DNA of 45,161 nt from Pseudoxanthomonas taiwanensis. Lineage in GTDB: Bacteria; Pseudomonadota; Gammaproteobacteria; Xanthomonadales; Xanthomonadaceae. Below the pieces are notes generated by a model, which was not told the origin of the DNA, did no database searches, and worked only from the letters and a program-made list of their open reading frames with translations. This document shows positions 39,765 to 45,161 of the stretch, piece after piece. Within the stretch, counting starts at the first letter, position 1. The number at the start of each line of letters is the position of its first letter. The stretch covers positions 1 to 45,161 of the forward strand of contig NZ_PDWK01000022.1 of assembly GCF_010093135.1 (NCBI RefSeq), in the 5' to 3' direction. The translations under genes were made by a program, and so were the position numbers.

Positions 39765-41581
39765 TTCGCGAACTCCTCGAAGCGACCGGTCAACCGTGCC
39801 GCGGCACCGGCGGCCAAGCCGTTGCGCAGCGCGTCCTTCTCGGGCGACGGCTCCATCTGCTCGGCCTTGCGGCCCAGCTCGCGGACGAAACCGAACCACG
39901 GGTCCTCGACGCCGGCGGCAGCCAGCACCTCGGCACCGAGGCGCCAGGAATGCAGCGGCCGCGAAGCGGCCTGCAGCGGCGCGTCGTCCTCGCTGCTGAC
40001 CAGCACCCACGGCACCCGCTGCTGTTCCGGCGCGCCGCCATCGACGAAGCCGAGCGGTTCGTAGACCTCCGGCATCGCCGGCAGGTGGTCGCCGAAGAAG
40101 GCGACGATGAACGGCCGTCCTCTGCCCCTCATCTCCTCCACCAGCCGCGCGAACTCGCGGTCCGCGTTGCCCAGGTGGTAGAGGTAGTTGCGCATGGTCC
40201 GCTCCGCATCGCCCTCCAGGCCTTCGGGCACCGGGGTCGCGCTCCATGCCTCGGGATCGCGCACCTTGCGCCGGGTGTCGTACGGACCGTGGTTCTCCAT
40301 GCTGATCGCCAGCACGAACGACGGCCGATCGTCGTGGTCCAGCTCGTGCAGGATCCGCTCAGTCATCGATTCGTCCGAATACCACAGGCCGTCGCGGACG
40401 CCGCCGGCCTGCTTGAACTCGGCATCGGTGATAAAGCGGTCGAAGCCCATCGCGCGGAACACCGTCCTGCGCTTCCAGAACGAGCCGGCATTGCCGTGCA
40501 CCGCCGCGGTGTCGTAGCCCTTCTCGCGCAGCACGCTGGCCATGCCCTGCACGTTCTTCGCCGGCAGGGTCGCGTAGGGATAGTCCATGCCCGGCAGCAC
40601 GGCCAGCGGCATCCCGGTCAGCACTTCGAACTCGGTTCGCACCGTGCCGCCGCCATAGGTGGGCACCATCAGCATGCCGCCGCGCCCGCCGTCCAGCAGC
40701 GCGCGCACGTTCGGGATCGCCTCCGGCTGCCGGTCCATGCCCGAGAGCACGCGCGGGTCCATGAAGGATTCGCTCAGCACCACGACGATGTCCGGCAGCG
40801 GGTCTGGCGCGGCGGAAGTCGCTGGCGGCTGCGGCTGCACCGCGGCAATCGCCTCGCGCAGCGCGGCCTCGTCGATCTTCAGCACCTTGGACTTCGCGAC
40901 CAGGTGGCTGTGGGCGAGGCTGCCGACCAGGCCGGTGTGGAGCACGGCCTGGCTCAGGTTCAGCGGCGAGGCGCGCACCTTCTTGTCGTCCAGCAGCGCG
41001 GTCCACGGCCACGCCGCCTGGTAGAGCGTCGCCGCCAGCGCCACGCCGGCGACGAAGACGCCGGCCTGCACCGGGCCGAAGCGGCGGAAGGAAGGCTTCT
41101 CGAAGAAGAACACCACCCCGCCCACGACCAGCGCACCCAGGGCATACACGACCAGGTGCCACTGCTCGCCGAGATAGGAACCGAACAGGGCGAGGCTGGA
41201 ACGATCCAGGGTGGAGAGGAAGAAGCGGTCGTGCCAGCCCACCGGCTCGGCCAGCAGTTCCAGCTTCATCCTGGAGGCCATGTAGAGCAGCCAGTGCAGC
41301 CCCGCGACCAGCAGCGCCGAGAACACGAAGCGGCGGGTCAGCGCCCACAGCAGCAGCAATGCCCCCACGCCCACCAGGGCGTTGGCCACGACCGCACGGG
41401 GTCCGAAATAGGCTTCGGCGGCGACGCCCAGCGCCTGGCGGTCCAGGGCCCACAGCAACAGCGGACCGGCCAGCAGCGTCAACAGGATCGCCGCCGCCTG
41501 CAACAGGCGCCGCTTCGGCGTGTCGCCGTCACGCACAACAGCTCCGAACAAACCCACTACCTCACGCACGCGGGGCACCAC
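39761..41581 (-). CDS. LtaS/OpgB-like membrane phosphoglycerol-type transferase (sulfatase fold), copy B
   Basis: 606 aa paralog of the protein at 35479-37296, similar along its whole length. About five N-terminal helices, then the periplasmic domain with VVVLSESFMDPRVLSGMD, TYGGGTVRTEFEVLTGMP (expected nucleophile Thr313), AVHGNAGSFWKRRTVFRAMG, ISMENHGPYDTR, NYLYHLGNADREF and FFGDHLPAMPEVYEPLGF. It uses a GTG start (41581; the next codon is also GTG) with a G9 run 5 nt upstream as the only purine-rich ribosome site. It lies 87 bp downstream of the GT-C gene, in the same direction, and probably ends an operon with copy B of the small protein. Confidence 0.87.
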   Translation of the reverse strand: MVPRVREVVGLFGAVVRDGDTPKRRLLQAAAILLTLLAGPLLLWALDRQALGVAAEAYFGPRAVVANALVGVGALLLLWALTRRFVFSALLVAGLHWLLYMASRMKLELLAEPVGWHDRFFLSTLDRSSLALFGSYLGEQWHLVVYALGALVVGGVVFFFEKPSFRRFGPVQAGVFVAGVALAATLYQAAWPWTALLDDKKVRASPLNLSQAVLHTGLVGSLAHSHLVAKSKVLKIDEAALREAIAAVQPQPPATSAAPDPLPDIVVVLSESFMDPRVLSGMDRQPEAIPNVRALLDGGRGGMLMVPTYGGGTVRTEFEVLTGMPLAVLPGMDYPYATLPAKNVQGMASVLREKGYDTAAVHGNAGSFWKRRTVFRAMGFDRFITDAEFKQAGGVRDGLWYSDESMTERILHELDHDDRPSFVLAISMENHGPYDTRRKVRDPEAWSATPVPEGLEGDAERTMRNYLYHLGNADREFARLVEEMRGRGRPFIVAFFGDHLPAMPEVYEPLGFVDGGAPEQQRVPWVLVSSEDDAPLQAASRPLHSWRLGAEVLAAAGVEDPWFGFVRELGRKAEQMEPSPEKDALRNGLAAGAAARLTGRFEEFAK

Positions 41582-41586
41582 CGATG

Positions 41587-41595
41587 CCCCCCCCC
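41587..41595 (-). repeat. C9 (G9 on the coding strand) run just upstream of the copy-B transferase start
   Basis: Nine G residues on the minus strand end 5 nt before the GTG start, where a Shine-Dalgarno sequence would be. Changes in run length would alter ribosome-site spacing. Confidence 0.7.
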
Positions 41596-41668
41596 GCCGG
41601 GGGATCCCGTTCCGTCGCCCCTCAGCCAGCGGAACCGGGCATCACGTACTGCTGCGGCGCAGGCGCCC

Positions 41669-43312
41669 TCAGGGCGCCGTCGCCGTGTCCTGCATCGCCG
41701 ACGTGCGTCCAGCCACGACGTGGATCGCGGGACGTCCATCCCGGCTCTTCACGACGTAATGGCGGATGTCGGGCACGCCGTTGTCCTCAAGGGTACGAAT
41801 GTACCCTGCTTTGTCCTCTTCCTTCCAGAAAGCGACCCGGACGCCGTCACGGATCCCCCGATGCCTGTCGATCGTCGCCGGCGTCAGTTCGACCTCGTAG
41901 GCGACGCGATTGCCGGTGAGGAAGGCGAACGGCATGAAGAAGCCCCAGTCCGGAAAATACCAGACCGTATCCCAGCGTTCGGTCAGCGCAGCCCGCGACA
42001 GTGCGGTCAGCGCATCCGTGCTCATGCCCAGGCCGCCGGTGGCGACCAGGCGATCGTGCACGCGCTGCTGCTGGACCATGTTCCCGCACAGCCAAACGCC
42101 CAGCAGCAACGCGCCCGCGACCGCGGCCACGCGGCCGGCCGCGCGCGGTGCGGCGAGCATGCAGATCCACCAGGCCGCCAGGCCCGCGACCATGTAGCCG
42201 ACCGCGATCAGCACGGTGAAGTGGTGCGCCCACATGCGCGCGCCGAACCACGCGGCGATGGCGATGTACGCCAGCGGCAACGCCGCGCCCGCCAGCAGCA
42301 CCCGCGCCATCACGCGGTTGCCCTTCCATTCCCGCACTGCGCCGGCGAGGCAGACCAACGTGGCGCCGGCCAGCAGCGCGGTGCGCCACGGCGCCCAGCC
42401 GGAGGCGACCGGAGCGCCGACCATCATCGTCTCGTTGCCGCCTCCGCTCACCGCCAGGCGCGCGTAGTGCAGCGCGCTGGCGATGCCGTCGAGGTAGCTC
42501 GGGCTGCCTTCGGTGGGCTTCAGCCCGGTCACCGCGTTGCGCATCCATTCGACGAACTGCGCCACGCCACCCACCTCGACCGCCAGCCACACGTAACCGA
42601 CCACGTAAGGCAGCATGCCGGTGACGAAACCCGTACCCCACAGCATCGCCCTGCGCAGGAAACCGGCGCGTCCGGGACCGAGGATCGCCAGCAGCGCCAC
42701 CGGCAGCAGGAAGAACAGGAACACGAAGTAGCCGTACACCGCCAGGCCCATCGTCGTGCCGGACAGCAGCAGCATCCACGCGCGGGCGCGGCTTTCCTGG
42801 ACGATGCGCACGGCCAGATGGAACGAGACCATCAGCCACATCTGCCCGGCCAGGATGATGTAGGCCTGGGTGCGGAAGGAACTGATGAAGGCCATGTCGG
42901 TCGCCAGCGCAGTGGCCACCGCCAGCGCCAGCCACGGACGACCGGTGGCGCGACGCAGGACCAGCCAGGCGAACAGCACGATCACCGCGCCGTACAGCGC
43001 GTGGGTCAGGCGTGCCGATACCACGTGCGTGCCGAGGAAGCCGTAGGTCAGCAGTCCGAACCAGAAGGTCTGGGTACCGTGGTAGAGGTTGCCCAGCAGC
43101 GGCCACCTCGGCCCGGGCAGGACCCACACGGTGTTGTCGAGCGCGGGATTGAACCAGCGCGCGACCAGGTAGTCCGGGTTGATCGCATCCATGTACAGCC
43201 CGGGCAGCTCCACGTTGCGCACCGCGCACGCCAGGAACACCATCACCGCGACCAGCCACGCGGCCGGACTGCGTACGGCGCGGCCCACGGCCTGCCAGAT
43301 CGACCAGTTCAT
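41669..43312 (-). CDS. GT-C fold membrane glycosyltransferase (GT39/ArnT-like)
   Basis: 547 aa with about ten to eleven transmembrane helices (to about residue 400) and a soluble C-terminal part (ERWDTVWYFPDWGFFMPFAF; then GVRVAFWKEEDKAGYIRTL). The first loop has acidic residues in ELPGLYMDAINPDYLVARW, the place of the catalytic Asp in lipid-linked sugar-dependent GT-C enzymes. It would use a polyprenyl-phosphate sugar in the periplasm to glycosylate a surface polymer. In this operon GT2 and GtrA would supply the sugar. GGGGAGAG lies just before the ATG. The acceptor is unknown. Confidence 0.75.
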   Translation of the reverse strand: MNWSIWQAVGRAVRSPAAWLVAVMVFLACAVRNVELPGLYMDAINPDYLVARWFNPALDNTVWVLPGPRWPLLGNLYHGTQTFWFGLLTYGFLGTHVVSARLTHALYGAVIVLFAWLVLRRATGRPWLALAVATALATDMAFISSFRTQAYIILAGQMWLMVSFHLAVRIVQESRARAWMLLLSGTTMGLAVYGYFVFLFFLLPVALLAILGPGRAGFLRRAMLWGTGFVTGMLPYVVGYVWLAVEVGGVAQFVEWMRNAVTGLKPTEGSPSYLDGIASALHYARLAVSGGGNETMMVGAPVASGWAPWRTALLAGATLVCLAGAVREWKGNRVMARVLLAGAALPLAYIAIAAWFGARMWAHHFTVLIAVGYMVAGLAAWWICMLAAPRAAGRVAAVAGALLLGVWLCGNMVQQQRVHDRLVATGGLGMSTDALTALSRAALTERWDTVWYFPDWGFFMPFAFLTGNRVAYEVELTPATIDRHRGIRDGVRVAFWKEEDKAGYIRTLEDNGVPDIRHYVVKSRDGRPAIHVVAGRTSAMQDTATAP

Positions 43313-43336
43313 CGCTCTCCCCTCATTCGTGCTGGA

Positions 43337-43726
43337 TCACGACCGCCTGAACACGTAGCGCCGGGCCAGCAGGTAATTGACCAGCAGTCCGGCAAGTGAA
43401 CCGGCGGCCACGCCGATCACCGGCCACTGGCGCACGCCCGCCAGCGTCGCCACCAGGACCGCGTAGACCAGGTAATTGACCGAGAACCCGCCCAGTTGCG
43501 AGGCCAGGTAGCGCCCCCACTCCTGCCACAGCGGTATCCCGCGCGCGCTGGCGGAAAACGTGATGCTGCGGTTGAACACCCAGGTCGTGGTCACCGCGCA
43601 CAGGAACGAGACGAGCCGCGCCAGATAGGGATCGGCGCCAAGCACCGATACCAGCACGTGCAGCACGCCCGCATCGACCAGGAACGCGATGCCACCCGCT
43701 ACCCCGAACAGCAGGAAGCTGCGCAT
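43337..43726 (-). CDS. GtrA-family membrane protein (lipid-linked sugar flippase-like)
   Basis: 129 aa with four transmembrane helices. GtrA signature: LLFGVAGGIAFLVDAGVLHV, ARLVSFLCAVTTTWVFNRSI followed by TF, and the final VNYLLARRYVFRR. Members are thought to flip undecaprenyl-phosphate-glucose or similar lipid-sugars to the periplasm. The partner GT2 gene is 8 nt upstream in the same direction, and the GT-C gene starts 24 nt further on. Confidence 0.9.
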   Translation of the reverse strand: MRSFLLFGVAGGIAFLVDAGVLHVLVSVLGADPYLARLVSFLCAVTTTWVFNRSITFSASARGIPLWQEWGRYLASQLGGFSVNYLVYAVLVATLAGVRQWPVIGVAAGSLAGLLVNYLLARRYVFRRS

Positions 43727-43734
43727 GTTTCCGC

Positions 43735-44676
43735 TCAGCCCGGCCCGGGCTGGCGCAGGTAGGCCAGCATCTTCGCCTCGCGGCGGCCGCGGGTGACCGT
43801 GTCCAGGACCAGGCCCACGGTCGCGCTGAGCAGGCCGGTCAGCATGATGCCGGTGGCCAGCACCGCGGTCGGCAGGCGCGGCACCAGGCCGGTTTCCAGG
43901 TATTCGATGGTCACCGGGACCATCAGCAGCACCGAGGTGGCGGCGAGGATCGCGCCCATGCCGCCGTAGCACAGCAGCGGCCGTTCGGCGCTGAACAGGC
44001 GCAGCATCGTGCCGAGGATGCGGAAGCCGTCGCGGTAGGTGCTGAGCTTGCTGAAGGACCCTTCCGGGCGCTCCTTGTACGGCGTCTCGACTTCGCCGAC
44101 GGACATCTTCATTTCCAGCGCGTGCACGGTGAGTTCGGTCTCGATGTCGAAGCCGGCGCTGAGCACGGGGAAGGACTTGACGAAGCGCCGCGAGAACGCG
44201 CGGTAGCCGGTGAGGATGTCGCGGCAGTTGCGCCCGAACAGCCAGCTGAGGAAGCCGGTGAGCATGCGGTTGCCCCAAGCGTGGCCGGCCCGGTAGGCCG
44301 CGTCGGTCTGGGCCTGGCGCACGCCGACGACCATGTCGTGGCCGCCCTCCACCAGGCAGCGCACCAGTTCCGGCGCGCTGCCGGCGTGGTAGGTGTCGTC
44401 GCCGTCGACCATGATGTAGACGTCGGCCTCGACGTCGGCGAACTGGCGCCTGACCACGTGGCCCTTGCCCTGCAGCGCCACGTGGCGCACCCGGGCCCCG
44501 GCGTCGGCCGCGATCTTCGCGGTGTCGTCGCTGGAGTTGTTGTCGAACACCCAGATCTGCGCTTCCGGCAGCGCCCGGGCCATGTCCTGCACGACGCGGG
44601 CGATGGTGACCGCTTCGTTGTAGCAGGGGATCAGTACCGCGACTTGCATGCGTGGCCTTTCGGTAGGGAAATTCAT
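43735..44676 (-). CDS. GT2 polyprenyl-phosphate sugar transferase (GtrB/DPM1-like)
   Basis: 313 aa. A cytoplasmic GT-A domain (to about 230) with AVLIPCYNEAVTIARVV, VFDNNSSDDTAKIA, the metal-binding MVDGDDTY (D91, D93) and the family sequence DILTGYRAFSRRFVKSFPVL. Then two C-terminal membrane helices (about 238-262 and 272-296). Such enzymes join a sugar to undecaprenyl phosphate for flipping. Start 44676 is supported by a 4-nt overlap with the upstream lipoprotein stop (44673-44676); a later ATG at 44649 is possible. Confidence 0.9.
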   Translation of the reverse strand: MNFPTERPRMQVAVLIPCYNEAVTIARVVQDMARALPEAQIWVFDNNSSDDTAKIAADAGARVRHVALQGKGHVVRRQFADVEADVYIMVDGDDTYHAGSAPELVRCLVEGGHDMVVGVRQAQTDAAYRAGHAWGNRMLTGFLSWLFGRNCRDILTGYRAFSRRFVKSFPVLSAGFDIETELTVHALEMKMSVGEVETPYKERPEGSFSKLSTYRDGFRILGTMLRLFSAERPLLCYGGMGAILAATSVLLMVPVTIEYLETGLVPRLPTAVLATGIMLTGLLSATVGLVLDTVTRGRREAKMLAYLRQPGPG

Positions 44677-45113
44677 TCGCCGCAGGCGAGGCCGCCGACG
44701 ACGTAGCTGGCCAGCTCGGTGCCGTCCAGCTTGACCAGGGCGAAGCGGGTTCCCTCGAACACCCAGTCGCCGGTATCGGCGGCGCCTTCAAGGCCGCCGC
44801 GGGTGAAGAGCTTTGCCTCGGACTCGCCGCGCCCGTACACGAGCACCTCCACCTTCTCCCCGACGCCCGGATCGGTGACCTTCCAGCTGACCTGGGCGGC
44901 AGTCCGGTCCCTGCCAGGGCAGCGGTACACGTAACCTGGCTTGACCTTCAGGGTGTAGGGACCGGCTTCGACGACGCCTTCCGGCGCCACCGCGGCGATC
45001 GCCGGGTGGTCCGCCGCCCCCCCGCGGGGGGGCGGCTCCTCGTCCGAGGGCCTTGGGCCGCACGCGGCCAGCATCATGGCGGAAACCGCCACGAGGAAAG
45101 GAAAACGACGCAT
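44673..45113 (-). CDS. Small exported two-cysteine lipoprotein, family copy C
   Basis: 146 aa. Lipobox LAAC (15-18), a charged, Pro-rich linker (about 19-50) and a beta-rich domain with C65 and C144. It follows the same pattern as the products at 35117-35482 and 39367-39764: VSWKVTDPG, KVEVLVYGRG, GAADTGDWVFEGT and KLDGTELASYVVGGLAC. Here it leads the operon and precedes the GT2, GtrA and GT-C genes, overlapping GT2 by 4 nt. The linker is encoded by a 24-bp perfect GC palindrome. No known domain name could be given. 45114-45161 upstream hold only a ribosome-site-like CGGGAGGAG and no gene. Confidence 0.75.
   Translation of the reverse strand: MRRFPFLVAVSAMMLAACGPRPSDEEPPPRGGAADHPAIAAVAPEGVVEAGPYTLKVKPGYVYRCPGRDRTAAQVSWKVTDPGVGEKVEVLVYGRGESEAKLFTRGGLEGAADTGDWVFEGTRFALVKLDGTELASYVVGGLACGE
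45013..45036. repeat. 24-bp perfect C/G palindrome in the lipoprotein linker
   Basis: C7-GC-G7 flanked by GCCG and CGGC, perfectly self-complementary over 45013-45036. It falls at codons 26-34 of the lipoprotein and would form a very stable hairpin near the 5' end of its mRNA. Confidence 0.8.
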
Positions 45114-45161
45114 CCGGGGCTCCTCCCGCTAAGGACAGGGGAAATCCGCGCAATTTAAGCA

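Overview
The window is very GC-rich, densely coded DNA from a gammaproteobacterium, most likely family Xanthomonadaceae (Lysobacter / Luteimonas / Pseudoxanthomonas / Xanthomonas relatives). Evidence for this: a TonB-dependent receptor of the Xanthomonas/Caulobacter type with a LacI-style palindrome upstream, an H-NS protein with a lysine-rich tail, REP-like intergenic repeats built around GGAGCCGCGT-CGCGGCGA cores, and electron-transfer flavoprotein genes (etfB-etfA) next to a surface-polysaccharide gene block, as at the known Xanthomonas LPS locus. No tRNA, rRNA, CRISPR array, transposase or phage gene was found.

Left part (1-10 kb): a TonB-dependent receptor with a strong terminator and a long regulatory region; a translationally coupled pair of GT2 glycosyltransferases, the first with eroded catalytic motifs; and full-length purL. 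Middle part (10-25 kb): conserved housekeeping blocks with E. coli-like synteny, namely xerD-dsbC, lptF-lptG, pepA-holC-(small membrane protein)-valS and psi candidate-rimI, plus pssA, proS and an H-NS-like gene. The chi subunit gene (holC) and a strong candidate for the divergent psi subunit (holD) are both present.

25-33 kb: a threonine/serine exporter, a four-gene Mla/Pqi-type lipid transporter operon (STAS-permease fusion, ATPase, MCE protein, auxiliary lipoprotein), an AlkB-like dioxygenase, ETF-ubiquinone oxidoreductase, and a methyltransferase gene broken at an 11-C run. 33-39 kb: 3-oxoacid CoA-transferase subunits and etfBA, which belong with ETF-QO in acyl-CoA / ketone-body oxidation.

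35-45 kb is the most unusual part. Two LtaS/OpgB-like membrane sulfatase-fold enzymes lie on either side of etfBA. Each overlaps the start of a small exported two-cysteine protein by 4 nt. A third member of that small-protein family starts a further run: lipoprotein, GT2 (polyprenyl-phosphate sugar type), GtrA flippase and GT-C glycosyltransferase. Together these look like a periplasmic system that decorates a surface glycan with sugar and possibly a phospho-alcohol group, in which the small proteins are an undescribed repeated partner. Two genes in the 32-40 kb stretch are frameshifted, and the longest C/G homopolymers I noticed lie between 30 and 45 kb.

Five degenerate copies of a ~120-145 bp paired inverted repeat sit at gene ends (5.8, 19.9, 20.0, 25.1 and 30.2 kb).
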